Part shown: piece after piece, positions 47,522 through 57,621 of the stretch | How the letters are laid out: each line of letters begins with the position of its first letter | Numbering within the stretch: the stretch's first letter is position 1 | Assembly: GCF_000149955.1 (NCBI RefSeq) | Contig: NC_030999.1 | Span: forward strand, 448,536 to 512,535 | From: Fusarium oxysporum f. sp. lycopersici 4287 | Lineage: Eukaryota; Ascomycota; Sordariomycetes; Hypocreales; Nectriaceae | Reading direction: 5' to 3' | DNA length: 64,000 nt | Notes under the pieces: generated by a model | What the model was told of the DNA's origin: nothing | The model's input: only the letters and a program-made list of their open reading frames with translations | The model's database searches: none | Made by a program: the position numbers and the translations under genes

Positions 47522-48565
47522 GGAATATGCGATAAAGTACTCGAATGCATGCTACTCAAAGGGTCACCTTTCAACGCACGATGGCTCGTGCCGACCCGCA
47601 AACCCATCTTGAACGCCAAATTTGCTTTAGTCAATCCATGATCTACCATCGCCGCTCTGCTTCTTGATTGGGTCAGCGGAGATAGGAGGGAATAAAATCA
47701 CTCGTTGGGAGCAAACATGTGAATAAATGGGTGACTTAACTTACGTTAACATTGCCCCTATTTGCCAAAGTGCCAATCTATAAGAGCCCCGCAGACCTGA
47801 AATGCCTACCCAACGACGTGATGGTACGATATTTCCAGTAGAAAACACGTATCTTTGCAAAGCAAGTTTATCGCCTAGCGGAAACCTTTTTGGGAATCAT
47901 TCTGGACAAGACACAGTGTGCATTAGCGTCATCTCTGTTTGATGCTGTTTGAATCGTCTGACCTGGTTCAAGGGATGCTGAACGTGAACAAGGGATGTGT
48001 CGTACGTGGCAATGCTGGAAACGTGCAAAGCTTTTGTGTCGTTAGCAGACTTGCATCACCCTTTCACAGACGTTGTTCGTGTCCCAATGGATATTGGGCG
48101 CACAAACTGTCGTGTAGGGTAGTCGAGGTATCGTGTTTGACGGTCATTGGCTGACATGACGTCACGGTCGATAATTAGCCGGCACTGCGGGGTATGAGGG
48201 AATTACTGTTCAGTCACATTATCAATCAGATGCTCAAGCCGGCCACCTGTTTCTGCAAGCAATTGGATTAGGGCCTTGATATGCAAGAAATCCCGTGCTG
48301 CTTTGGAATATATCATACCCTAAGCCTGATGACACGTGCCGACCCGCCTACTTACCTTCGCTGCCTCTGCCCAGTGGCCATTCCAAAATTCTTCCTCTTT
48401 CATCTCACGATGCTATCCCCATCGAATAACCAACTTGTCACGGCTGCTATGTGCCACACCCGCCCAGCAATTCAGTGCTTCATAGATGTATGATCGTCTG
48501 ATGCTGCTACTAAATTGCGGCATTTGATCCTGTCTTCTTCTTTTTCATGTACACACGAGGTTTCC
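47522..48565. other. intergenic, nothing recognised
   Basis: 1 kb upstream of the gene at 48566. Short ORFs only. Confidence 0.4.
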
Positions 48566-49372
48566 ATGCCTTTGACCATGGGTTCGCAAGCCGTCGATAG
48601 CGGACTGATTCCTGGACTTCAAGAAATCCTGACGGAAAAACATTTGAAACGTTCTCGCGATATGTGAGATTCCCAATCTTTCATTTAAAATGCAACCGCT
48701 AATATCTGTAGCCGTAACAATCTGCTTAAGGAAAGCAAAGATGAAGACCGGGATGAGCACATCAATTTTCTACTCTGGTTGCTGAAAGATTGTGGAGTTC
48801 AAGATATTTTTGGAATCGTTGATGTTCACAGCCATTTTGACGTGCCTCGTGGTTCCCATATGGTTACGAAAATAGAGGGTCGAAATGCAAGTTTTTCCCG
48901 CCTCAGGACCGAACCTGCCCAGGACAAAGACCTAGAACCCGAACTCTGTGGCCATAAATTCGTTTATATCCCAGAACTAGGATGGTACCCCTACGAATTT
49001 CGGTTGGGTCCGCTGCTTGACACAAATGAAGCGTACTCAAAATTCTTTTCCCGGTTTAGCAACTACTTAGATCAGCATAACATCACCTCGCTTGGATTCG
49101 AGTACACTATACCCCAAGTCTTTGGGATTACGATGTGCGAAACTGTTTCGAAAAAGGAAAAGCATATGGTTCTAGAAAAGATTTCACCGTCTTTAAGGTT
49201 ATCGAAACGACTCTTGTGGGTGCCAACATGCTGGAGATGTTCCACAAAATCCAAAGATAAAATGGGTGTGGAGGGTCTTTGTACAATAGATCCTGATACA
49301 TATGACCATGACCCACCAAAACCAAAACCAAAACAAAAGGACTTGGCAACCACCGCCCATATTATGCTTTAA
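48566..49372 (+). CDS. hypothetical protein, two exons, with a likely 1-nt frameshift
   Basis: Exon 1 48566-48663 joins exon 2 at 48712 across a 48-nt GTGAGA...GTAG intron, giving MPLTMGSQAVDS... in frame. The product has 'HINFLLWLLKDCG', 'HSHFDVPRGSHMV', 'FVYIPELGWYPYEFRLGPLLDT' and 'FEYTIPQVFGITMCETV'. At the A4 run 49176-49179 protein-like sequence switches frame: 'KDFTVFKVIETTLVGANMLEMF' follows in the -1 frame to a TAA at 49258-49260. One extra A would make the exons 648 nt, a clean 216 codons. As sequenced, the frame runs on to 49372 with a Lys/Pro-rich tail. It is either a pseudogene or a sequencing error. Family unknown. Convergent with the gene ending at 49556. Confidence 0.58.
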
Positions 49373-49421
49373 TAGCGATCTCGCAACTTGGTAGCTTTAA
49401 TAGCAATCTCGCAACTTGGTA
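49366..49421 (+). repeat. tandem duplication, 28 bp x 2
   Basis: GCTTTAATAGC(G/A)ATCTCGCAACTT-type unit occurs twice in a row with one mismatch. It spans the stop codon of the shifted 48566 frame. Confidence 0.8.
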
Positions 49422-49555
49422 GCTTTACGAACTCCTTCCCTTTGTCTTTATTTAGAAAGAGTGTCAGTAACAGAGTTCCCGCAGAGTTAATATTGAATGC
49501 TGCTTCATGACAACTACACTCTGTAACCGAACTAAAGGCTTCATCACGGTTGAGC

Positions 49556-50685
49556 TTATAGATATTTTTCCCCCTTGGAATATAAAGCTTCGGTTCTAGA
49601 GCCTAGTCAGTGTACGTGGACGTGGAGCGGTTTTTGGTGGTTGAATATACCTTGCGAGTCATCCATAGTTAATTTCATAAGTATGTCTTTCATTTCCGGG
49701 GATGCATAGAATGATAAGCCCCAATACTCATTAGCTTCCGTCAATATTGCTTGAACGGAAAACCGATCTGAGTTTGTCCTCAATGCAGTTATTCCTCTGC
49801 TAACATCGATACGACGCACCATGGGAACAATCGGTTCGCTAATTTCGCTACTTCGATCTGCATCTCAGTCAACACATATAAAAGAATTATCAAAGTTGGA
49901 ATATACCTTGGACATGGGCCTCGGTGCCTGTTCTCGCCTTCTTCTGCAAAGGCAGGACTGTTGGGTAGGCGTCTCCTTCATCTCTAATGCGCTTGCTTGG
50001 AGGACTGTTGTCGTTTGGTGGACTGTTGTCGTTTGGTGGACTGTTGTCGTTTGGTGGACTGTTGTCGTTTGGTGGACTGTTGTCGTTTGGTGGACCTTTA
50101 TGCGTGAACTGAAATGCCACTGCTTATTGTGAGTTGAGACTCCTATATCAATAGCGTCGCAAACATACCTGAATCCCATTTATGGAAGGGGCAATGAGCT
50201 TGTCTAAATTGGATAATGACTTTAATAAACCTCAGTTGGAAGAGGTAGGGAGTAAGTTTGAAGTCCGCCAGACGATTCCGAACAAGCTCGATGAGGTCAT
50301 CGAGAAATTCATCTTCTAAACTTCTGATATGACTAATTTTGAAGGCTATGCCAATAAGCAAAGCGGTATAAAATCCGATTTCCCTTAGCTTGGATTGTGT
50401 CTTGACATCTTTTTTGGCCACGTCTTGTTTTTTGAGATCTTGTTCGGGCTTAGGTTTATACGAAAGCACAAAGTCTAGAAACGCAGTGAGCCTTTTTGTA
50501 TGGTAACTCTTCTTTGTCTCTGATTTTAGATCCTCGATGGTCGGTATTAAGATCGCAAGATTCTCTATCTTCGATTTGGCCCTTGTTAATCTTTGAATGT
50601 AAGACTCAAGTTGCTCTTTAGGGCCAGAAAAATGTTGAATAGACTTCTCTAAACCATCTACGTGGCTTAAGAGAGTATCCTGCAT
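49556..50685 (-). CDS. hypothetical protein with coding minisatellite, 327 aa, four exons
   Basis: Exons 50685-50169, 50119-49907, 49857-49651 and 49602-49556 (517 + 213 + 207 + 47 = 984 nt) join in frame, with GTATGT/GTATAT donors and CAG/TAG acceptors. The N-terminal ~170 residues are helical and coiled-coil-like ('LLSHVDGLEKSIQHFSGPKEQLESYIQRL'). A hydrophobic patch 'FYTALLIGIAFKI' occurs but is too short for a confident membrane span. Exon 2 encodes five perfect PPNDNS repeats, then 'SKRIRDEGD' and a basic 'QKKAR', a possible nuclear signal. The C-terminal domain includes 'RFSVQAILTEANEYWGLSFYASPEMKDILMKL'. Not recognised. Start preceded by a second minisatellite. Confidence 0.72.
50005..50094 (+). 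repeat. coding minisatellite, 18 bp x 5
   Basis: CTGTTGTCGTTTGGTGGA repeated five times without mismatch. On the minus strand it encodes PPNDNS x5 within exon 2 of the 49556-50685 gene. The unit length is a multiple of three, so copy changes preserve frame. Confidence 0.95.
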
Positions 50686-50702
50686 ATTGATACCGAATGA
50701 GC

Positions 50703-51125
50703 CAGGGCAGAGAAGCAAGTATCGGCAGGCGAGGGCAGAGAAACAGGTGTCGGTAGGCGAGGGCAGAGAAGCAGGTGTTGGTAGGCGAGGGCAGAGAAGC
50801 AAGTGTCGGTAGGCGAGGGCAGCAAAACTGGCGTTGGGTGAACGAAGGAGAAAAAAGTGTCGGTAGGCGAGGGCAGAAAAAAGTGTCGGTAGGCGAGGGC
50901 AGAAAAAAAAGTGTCGGTAGGCGAGGGCAGAAAAAAAGTGTCGGTAGGCGAGGGCAGAAAAAAAGTGTCGGTAGGCGAGGCAGAAAAAAAAAAGTGTCGG
51001 TAGGCGAGGGCAGAAAAACTGGCGTTGGGTGGACGAAGGAGAAAAAAAAGTGTCGGTAGGCGAGGGCAGAAAAACCGGTGTCGGTAGGCGAGGGCAGAAA
51101 AACAGGTGTCACTTAAGCGAGGGAA
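50703..51125 (+). repeat. minisatellite, about 25-28 bp x 12 plus variant units
   Basis: Twelve units of GTGTCGGTAGGCGAGGGCAG followed by a variable A run (about 2 to 10). They are interspersed with two variant units containing GGCGTTGGGTG(A/G)ACGAAGGAG, and end in a degenerate unit. The array lies just upstream of the start codon at 50685 of the minus-strand gene, so in its promoter or 5' leader. Confidence 0.92.
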
Positions 51126-51743
51126 AAAAGCAAGGATGTTTGTTGTTGGTTATGGAGATCAGCGACAGATCCCCCCCTCTCCGCCCTCCCCAGCCCTGTA
51201 TCCGTAGCCGCTCATCTTAGAACGTATCTCCGATCAACCTAATGCAAATCTGCTACTAGCGCCCCCCACAACGAACTTCAAGAACGCGAAGTTGATGAAG
51301 TCGTTGTCCAGGAACTCCAGATGATCTTTGTGTGTGGTGTATTTGTGGCAACAACAAGGAGGAACAGGTCAAGCAGAGATGAGAAAAGTATTTTCAAAGA
51401 CCATGAGTCTCGTTTGAAGCAAAGGACGGATACAGGAGCGTGCGTGACCTTTTGGGCGTTCTCTCTAGACCCCTGCGAATGCAAGGTACGCAATGCAGGT
51501 TCGAGAAAAGGAAGTAGTTGCAGGGTACGAGAGAACGGAATGCAGCCATGGCTGGTTGGGATGGGAACATGTTGGTGATCCTGCAGCCTCATGTAGGTGA
51601 ACAGGTCGGAACAGGGGTGCGGACAGCATCTCCATGTCTGGATGGTTGCAGCCTTACCGGTCTGTTGGTGATACGGCAGGGCCATTGGTATTAGTTCCTC
51701 AGAAGCAAAGCTTGGAGCTCATTAGCTGAATGGAGTGCAGTAC
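51126..51743. promoter_or_regulatory. core of the divergent intergenic region between 50685 and 51975
   Basis: About 0.6 kb between the two minisatellites. No convincing ORF: the minus-strand frame at 51278-51685 lacks motifs. It probably holds regulatory sequence for both neighbours. Confidence 0.4.
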
Positions 51744-51951
51744 CATCCTCCTTTGACATCCTCCTTTGACATCCTCCTTTGACATCCTCCTTTGACATCC
51801 TCCTTTGACATCCTCCTTTGACATCCTCCTTTGACATCCTCCTTTGACATCCTCCTTTGACATCCTCCTTTGACATCCTCCTTTGACATCCTCCTTTGAC
51901 ATCCTCCTTTGACATCCTCCTTTGACATCCTCCTTTGACATCCTCCTTTAA
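51744..51951 (+). repeat. minisatellite, 13 bp x 16
   Basis: CATCCTCCTTTGA in 15 perfect copies plus a final variant. It ends 23 bp before the ATG at 51975, so it is probably transcribed in the 5' leader of that gene. Because 13 is not a multiple of 3, all minus-strand frames stay open through it, producing spurious ORFs. Confidence 0.96.
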
Positions 51952-51974
51952 CACCTTCTCCTCTGTAACCCCCC

Positions 51975-53684
51975 ATGAGCAACCAGCATATATCAGTCAC
52001 CAGCCCACAGGCCTTCGATCACAGTTGTATCCAAGTCGCAGCCCCGTCTATATCACAAGCATGCAAGCCGACACAGAAAAAGTACACCAACTCAGGTGAC
52101 TGCCCTGTGTGTCACAAATGGCAGTCACACTTGAGTAAGCATAAATCGAGATGTTTTAATTTCAAGAGACCTCCGCCTACCGGAAGGCGTGCGCGCTGCA
52201 CAAATTGTGCGAGAGAATGGTCGGCAAAGAACACAAGCAAGTACGGATGCGCATGCAACGCCCAACTTATTTTCTTCGACCCTACTTCAGTCGCACAGAT
52301 ACCAGCTAGCGAGACTGTCGGGTCAGGCAGTCAAAACCGCGACGATGATCAGCCGTTCTGTGCGCCCCAGAACAGTAGCGGTGGCGCAAATGATCCTACT
52401 GCCGTGACTGCCTTGACTCACAGAAACACCAAGAGGCAACGAAAACTACCATCAGTATATCTACTCTGTGTTGGCACATCCGCTGTTAAAGACATTGGAA
52501 AAAGCGATTTGCTAGGAGTGCCAGTCGACCTGAGTGATATTGAAGTCTTCAAAGACGAGCTGGGAGTAATTTTCCAGAGAGAAGAAATATCAAGGATGCA
52601 GCGGGAGCTCGGCAAAGCGTTTATCAGGCGAGTGACAGGCGAACCCATAATCCATCAAACGATTGTAAGCATGCTATTTGCTCGCGCGAAGGATCACGTC
52701 GAAGCCGATTTCAAGCCGTGGGATTGGTTGATATCAGAAATCCAGAAAGATAGCTTGGGGGACTACATTACGAAGAAGAAGGCATCAAGAGTCTTGATCC
52801 TGCTCTCAAACACGACTTCTGAATGGAGACAAATATCAGTCTCCGACTTATACAGCCATCTTCGAAGGCTGTCAGTCTTCGATGGAAGACTTTGTATTTG
52901 TCCAAGCGAAGTGGAGACCCAGTGGGCAGGTTGCAAAATTGGAGATATAAGCACTCTAGATCGGATTGCTCGAGATGCCGAATGGAAGTACTCTTACCGA
53001 CCGAGGACTTGCCTCGGCAGGGGGAAGTGTACTTTGCCAAGTACGGCCGTCAAGAAGATGGTGGTCAAACGTGGCTACAGTTGTGGTGCTGGTGATGTTG
53101 AAGTAGTCGACGGCACACAGCGTCACAACCTTCGATGTATCGACACAGAACAATCTCACCCAGGGCCTTACAACACTAATATCGACATAAGAAAGCCAAC
53201 GTACTTTCATCAGGAATACATCGAATCGCTGCAGACAATCGGCGAGTATCGCGTTTATATATGCCGAGAAAAGATTCTTGCCATCGCTCATACAAAATTC
53301 AACTGGGACAGCACGCCTAAGCATTTTGCCGTCCAACGGGTGCAATTAAAAAGCTTCGCATGGTTCTCGCGAGACCCTAAAGAGCAACAGAAAAAGCTAG
53401 AAGAGCTGAAAGACTATGCATTATTTATGAACTCCCGTCTTCTGGAGCTGAGCGACATCAGGGAGGAGTACCGATCTCTACGCGTTGGGGTTCGCCTTGA
53501 TATTGGATTTTCCGAAGTAAATAGAAACGGAAGGCCTTTTATCTCCGAAAACACGAGATTTCCGATGGCGGACCATCTAGCTAGTCTTGTTCTTGATAAA
53601 CCGTATTTCACTATTTCTCAAGAGTGGGCTGAATCATTAATCGAGGAGTATACACGAGACTGGAGAGGCAAAGCAACCATGTAA
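51975..53684 (+). CDS. 569-aa protein: N-terminal Cys/His-rich region plus ATP-grasp-like C-terminus
   Basis: Single-exon frame of 569 codons. Residues about 40-100 are Cys/His rich: 'CPVCHKWQSHLSKHKSRC', then 'ARCTNCAREW' and 'YGCACN', which looks like a zinc-binding finger or ribbon. The middle is helical ('EISRMQRELGKAFIRRV'). The C-terminal third has 'KRGYSCGAGDVEVV', 'YFHQEYIESLQTIGEYRVYI', 'ILAIAHTKF' and 'GVRLDIGFS...FISENTRF'. This order (phosphate-loop-like Ser/Gly, then G-E-x-R-V, then R-x-D-I-G and N/E near the metal site) resembles ATP-grasp enzymes. The ATP-grasp call is by eye and needs structural testing; substrate unknown. The stop is 58 bp from the convergent neighbour's stop. 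Confidence 0.7.
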   Translation: MSNQHISVTSPQAFDHSCIQVAAPSISQACKPTQKKYTNSGDCPVCHKWQSHLSKHKSRCFNFKRPPPTGRRARCTNCAREWSAKNTSKYGCACNAQLIFFDPTSVAQIPASETVGSGSQNRDDDQPFCAPQNSSGGANDPTAVTALTHRNTKRQRKLPSVYLLCVGTSAVKDIGKSDLLGVPVDLSDIEVFKDELGVIFQREEISRMQRELGKAFIRRVTGEPIIHQTIVSMLFARAKDHVEADFKPWDWLISEIQKDSLGDYITKKKASRVLILLSNTTSEWRQISVSDLYSHLRRLSVFDGRLCICPSEVETQWAGCKIGDISTLDRIARDAEWKYSYRPRTCLGRGKCTLPSTAVKKMVVKRGYSCGAGDVEVVDGTQRHNLRCIDTEQSHPGPYNTNIDIRKPTYFHQEYIESLQTIGEYRVYICREKILAIAHTKFNWDSTPKHFAVQRVQLKSFAWFSRDPKEQQKKLEELKDYALFMNSRLLELSDIREEYRSLRVGVRLDIGFSEVNRNGRPFISENTRFPMADHLASLVLDKPYFTISQEWAESLIEEYTRDWRGKATM

Positions 53685-53741
53685 TCATACAAACACCATA
53701 AGTAGAGAATACTATCGGGATATACAAGAGAAACAACAAGA

Positions 53742-55016
53742 TCAAATTTGGAGCTCGTTGCGCTCCAGATACTCCGTCGTAGGCTTTGACCAAGCCCTGA
53801 GCAGTTTCGAAGCCTCCATCGTCCTAATTTCCCCTCCTAGAAGTTCAACCGTGAGCAAAATTCTCCTGTTGACTTCATGACCAAGAATCCTTAAATAATC
53901 ATCAGGAACTCGAGGCTTTCGCCTCGCTTCCGTCTGGCGCAATCCCGGACGACTTTTCCAGTAAGTTAACGGCGCCCCAGGATGGCTGTCCTCGACTTTC
54001 TTCTCATCTATCCATTCTCCCCGGCCCTCCTCCTGAAGAATGAAAAATTGCAAGCGCGGTATTTGCTGTAGTTCGTTTCTGCGATGGCTGAAAATCATCA
54101 CATCAACTGAACTTGGAGCTAAACAACAAGGTGTCCGTTCCCGTTCCTTCTCCAAAGCATGCTGATATTCTAGTTTCGCTTCCTCTAAGGTAATAATCTC
54201 GGGACACCGGAAGCATCTTTGCCATTTTTCTTTGAGTTCCAAAAGATAGTCTTTGTTTTCGTCACTAAGATCGAAGTAAGGGGTTCCAACCAACTGCAAG
54301 AGACATTGCCCTGGAGCTTCCTTGAGAGGCACAACTCTAAAAATCTTTTCGTGAACCATATTGTGCGGACGACCGACAGATCCTTGTTCTGGATCTTCTC
54401 GTGACTCCCAGAAGGTGTGGAGAATGAACGGATTTTCGGATTGAAGGTGTTCTTCTGGTACATGTCCACAACGGTCGTCTATTAACTCGCAGTAGAGGTA
54501 AAAAGCGTGATCGTGAACTAAGTACTCGAGTATGCATCGAATGTCCTTGCGCAGATCAACCCCTGCAAGAGGCAGGATATCACCAGGGAACATTGGTTCA
54601 TCGGTTCCACTGGTCGCAGCTGGCTGGGAAGGTTCATTTTCGTCAACGCCAGGATCTCCGATAGAGGAGTGAGGGGCATCGGATTCATAGTTGGCAAGTT
54701 CCGCTGATTCTGCTTCTTGATCTTCCGTTGATGCATATAGTTCATTTTCGGAACTTACAGCCTGGGGAGGCGCGGACTTGCCATACTCGGGAGCAGGAGA
54801 AGCGTCTTCGGCGCCGGACGTATGGTGGATAGGCTCTACTGATGCTGTCTCTCGGTCTTCCGTCCATGGACACTCTGGTGTCTTGGAAAGCTCTGACAAA
54901 GGACTTGACTCATTTGATCGCGCATCTTCGACTGTATCCTTGGATCGGAGACGATCCGTTTGTCTTTTTCGCGGCAGGGTCAATTGAGCCTTCGTTCTCC
55001 TTTTTCTAGCCATCAT
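53742..55016 (-). CDS. hypothetical 424-aa protein with possible degenerate chromo-like segments
   Basis: Single-exon frame. The basic N-terminus 'ARKRRTKAQLTLPRKRQTDRLR' suggests nuclear targeting. Residues 30-150 are acidic and low complexity. Two later segments, around residues 160-210 ('CILEYLVHDHAFYLYCELID', then 'LHTFWESRED') and 345-410 ('EWIDEKKVEDSHPGAPLTYWKSR' and 'LRILGHEVNRRILLTVELLGG'), recall fungal chromodomain-like repeats, with W-x3-K-V and a following Y-W. This similarity is weak and from memory. Convergent and almost abutting the 51975 gene, so the two may share a terminator region. An upstream ORF (55219-55013) was not joined to it. Confidence 0.6.
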   Translation of the reverse strand: MMARKRRTKAQLTLPRKRQTDRLRSKDTVEDARSNESSPLSELSKTPECPWTEDRETASVEPIHHTSGAEDASPAPEYGKSAPPQAVSSENELYASTEDQEAESAELANYESDAPHSSIGDPGVDENEPSQPAATSGTDEPMFPGDILPLAGVDLRKDIRCILEYLVHDHAFYLYCELIDDRCGHVPEEHLQSENPFILHTFWESREDPEQGSVGRPHNMVHEKIFRVVPLKEAPGQCLLQLVGTPYFDLSDENKDYLLELKEKWQRCFRCPEIITLEEAKLEYQHALEKERERTPCCLAPSSVDVMIFSHRRNELQQIPRLQFFILQEEGRGEWIDEKKVEDSHPGAPLTYWKSRPGLRQTEARRKPRVPDDYLRILGHEVNRRILLTVELLGGEIRTMEASKLLRAWSKPTTEYLERNELQI

Positions 55017-56136
55017 GGACTCCTATTTATGTGCTCGTAAGAATCACAACCTGGAGAAAACGGCGTCAGGGGTCGCTCTGTATCGGACGGAAGGTCAGTG
55101 AAATGCAGTAGGTGGTTGGCTTGAACGACTGCCAGGCCAGGATCACTTTCAATCGGTGGTAAAGACGGCAATGCTGTTGAACCAGTTCCTGTCAACGATA
55201 CAGGGCCTCGACGAAACATAAATAAAGATTCGGGGTCTCAGGTCAACAGGTCAAACCCTTGTTTTCCCTCCCCAGCATTTTGAATCAAGTGGGTCAGGAG
55301 TCCGTCGTGCCTAGACCACTGACCAAGGACCGAGTGGAGTACAATTTCGTCAGTTGCCGTCTCCCCGACAGGTAATAGATAAGATTATTCATACTGTATA
55401 CATGACCATCTCAACCCAACCCCGCGGCGCTAACAGCCCGATGCGACATCCTTATTTCGCATTACCGTTTACGAGACAGTGGACACAGACAGGGAGAGCC
55501 CCTGTCGTGGCGGCTGGATCTGAGATGGTGTGCAAGGCACGGAACACAATGTGCACATCCGACACTTAGTGGGCACCTTGCCGCACAGGGCAAAAAGCGC
55601 ACAGGGATCAAACAGCTGCATGGCGTGGGGGAAGCATGACGCGATCGTACTGTATATCATTGGTGCAGCAAAAAGAACTGAAGACGATTTGCTCAACGCG
55701 CCTCTGTTTTGCTAGTGAGAGAGTAGGTAATCTCTACAGGGGAGGAAACATCTTGACTTATCGGGCCGCGTGCATAATTATGCAGGGGAACATGATGCCA
55801 CCAACATCGATCGTTATGCCACCTCCGTCGGCTCGGCAGCCACGCGAATCGATTGGGTTCAATAAGATCATTGTAGAGAGATTACTCAGTTCGCTCCCGA
55901 GAGAGTCTTTAGGGGCAGGATGCTTGTCATATGTCACCTTTCTTCTCATGGATATATACTTGAGTATTGCTCAGCTATCTGGTCAAATCTCCTTCCCAGA
56001 ACTTACACCACCATTCGTGCTCTCACACATACTTCTGTACACGATTTCAAGTCACTTTTCATCCTCTCGCACGCAAGCATTGTTTGTAAACATTCTGTCC
56101 AAGCCCAAAAGCGCCAAGTCTTACCCACAGTCACAG
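55017..56136. promoter_or_regulatory. divergent region between the 55016 and 56137 genes
   Basis: 1.1 kb with the promoters of both flanking genes. GATATATAC near 55950 and a CT-rich leader before 56137 fit the Azf1-like gene. An in-frame extension upstream of 56137 (to 55636) is considered leader, not coding. Confidence 0.45.
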
Positions 56137-57621
56137 ATGCTTCCCTTAGACTCTCGAACTACCACTACTGGTCCTCCCCAGCGCCCTGCCATGGCACCCT
56201 ATATGATGTATCAATCCCACGGTCCAGGTCCAGTGAACAGCTTCGCAGCATCTTACTACCAGACTCCCAATCCGTACCAATTTGGAGAATATCAAGGTCC
56301 GCCTACTCCACCACATCTCGTTGCGCCTCCTAAGATACAGTATTATGATCACAATGCCGTGGGACATGACAAAGACGACGGCCGAACTCCCTCTTACCCG
56401 CGGGAGATGGAGTACACATATGCCGAACAAGCACCTTCCCCAGCACGAAGCGATTTGCAAGCCTCGACTGTCAGATACTCGGGTACCAAACCATCTATGA
56501 CCTCCAAGACTATCATCTCCAACGAAACTCTCAACCCTGGTGATCAAACCAACTTCGTAACGGAAGTGGACGAGCTGATGAAAGTCATCCAACGTAAGGC
56601 AGACCTGCAAGTCGGTGCAGGACAGCAGCCACTCGCTCCTGTAATGTCTTCTGTAAGCGTCATAAGCCAAGGAACACCAGGCTCCATAGACAACAAGACA
56701 GCTCGAAAGAGATATCGCTGCGATGGCCCCAGCTGCCAGAAGAGTTTCACCGGAAAGACCCATCTCGACATTCATCGCAGGACACACACTGGCATCAAGC
56801 CATACGTGAGTGAGAACCTCCATGGCCGATGACTTTTGACTAACATCTTTAGATTTGTGACTTTCCTGGCTGCGACCTGACCTTCTCTCAACTTGGCAAC
56901 CTCAAGACTCACAAGCGTCGTCACACTGGCGAACGCCCGTTCGCTTGCGAACAGTGTGATCGCCACTTTTCTCAACGCGGTAACCTTCAAGCCCACCTTG
57001 AGAGTCATAAAGGCCTCAAGCCGTTCATTTGCATTCTTGACGATTGTAACAAGACATTCACACTACTTGGAAACATGAAGGTATGCATTAGTGGCCCCAG
57101 AGATAGATGATATTCTAACCAGTTCTTAGACGCACCAAAACAGCCTCCACAAGGAGACCCTTGAGGAGCTTACAATGAAGTTCACCAAAATCATTGCCTC
57201 GGGTGAGAAAGTCTGCGAAGCCGATCGCGAGCTGTTCGAATACTTCGCCACGCACTACAAGAACAGCAACAAAGGGATCAGGGGTAGAGGAGACGCCCGC
57301 ACAGTCGCTGACCACAAGACCAGGATGGAAATGAACCATCCTGTCAACACCATGACAGCTGTGCCCCAACATCCTCTTCCTCAAATTGTCTCAACACCAA
57401 TACCCCTTCACGGACTTCCTGTATCGGTCAGCCTCGCCTCTTACAGTGTGAGTCGGGTCCAGCCTGGTCCTATCAACCCCATGTCTACCCAGACTCACGC
57501 TGGTGGCTATGAAATGTATGACATGAACGGTCATCACCGCATCCAGCCACTGAACAGTCACGGCTTATCATATGACACCAACAGCGCGCGCGAAATGGGT
57601 TACCATGAGCGCATGTACTAA
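56137..57621 (+). CDS. azf1-like: C2H2 transcription factor, Azf1-like, four fingers (462 aa, three exons)
   Basis: Exons 56137-56805, 56853-57080 and 57130-57621 (669 + 228 + 492 nt = 463 codons with stop), all phase 0, with GTGAGT and GTATGC donors and TTTAG/CTTAG acceptors. The start [11 protein letters not shown] is chosen because the frame upstream has leader-like composition. The N-terminus is Pro/Tyr/Gln rich. Four tandem C2H2 fingers lie at about 193-305: CDGPSC...HIHRRTH-like, CDFPGC...HKRRH, CEQC...HLESH, and CILDDC...HQNSLH, with 'TGERPF' linkers. Azf1-type proteins control carbon-source and growth genes in yeast. Fusarium accessory chromosomes carry duplicated homologues. The copy appears functional. 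Confidence 0.9.

Noticed and set aside
49072..49353. Minus-strand ORFs opposite the 48566 gene
   Set aside because: Antisense shadows; the plus-strand frame has a clean intron and coherent protein-like sequence.
50618..51112. Minus-strand ORF of PRLPTLFFC-type repeats
   Set aside because: Translation of the ~26-bp minisatellite in another frame than the real gene; low complexity and variable A runs would shift frame.
51691..52000. Minus-strand ORFs encoding MSKEDVKGGCQRR repeats
   Set aside because: They are produced by the 13-bp tandem array, whose period keeps all frames open. There is no flanking coding signal.
55636..56136. In-frame N-terminal extension of the Azf1-like gene
   Set aside because: CT-rich leader composition, TATA-like element inside it, and a family-like start at MLPLDS make it more likely a 5' UTR.
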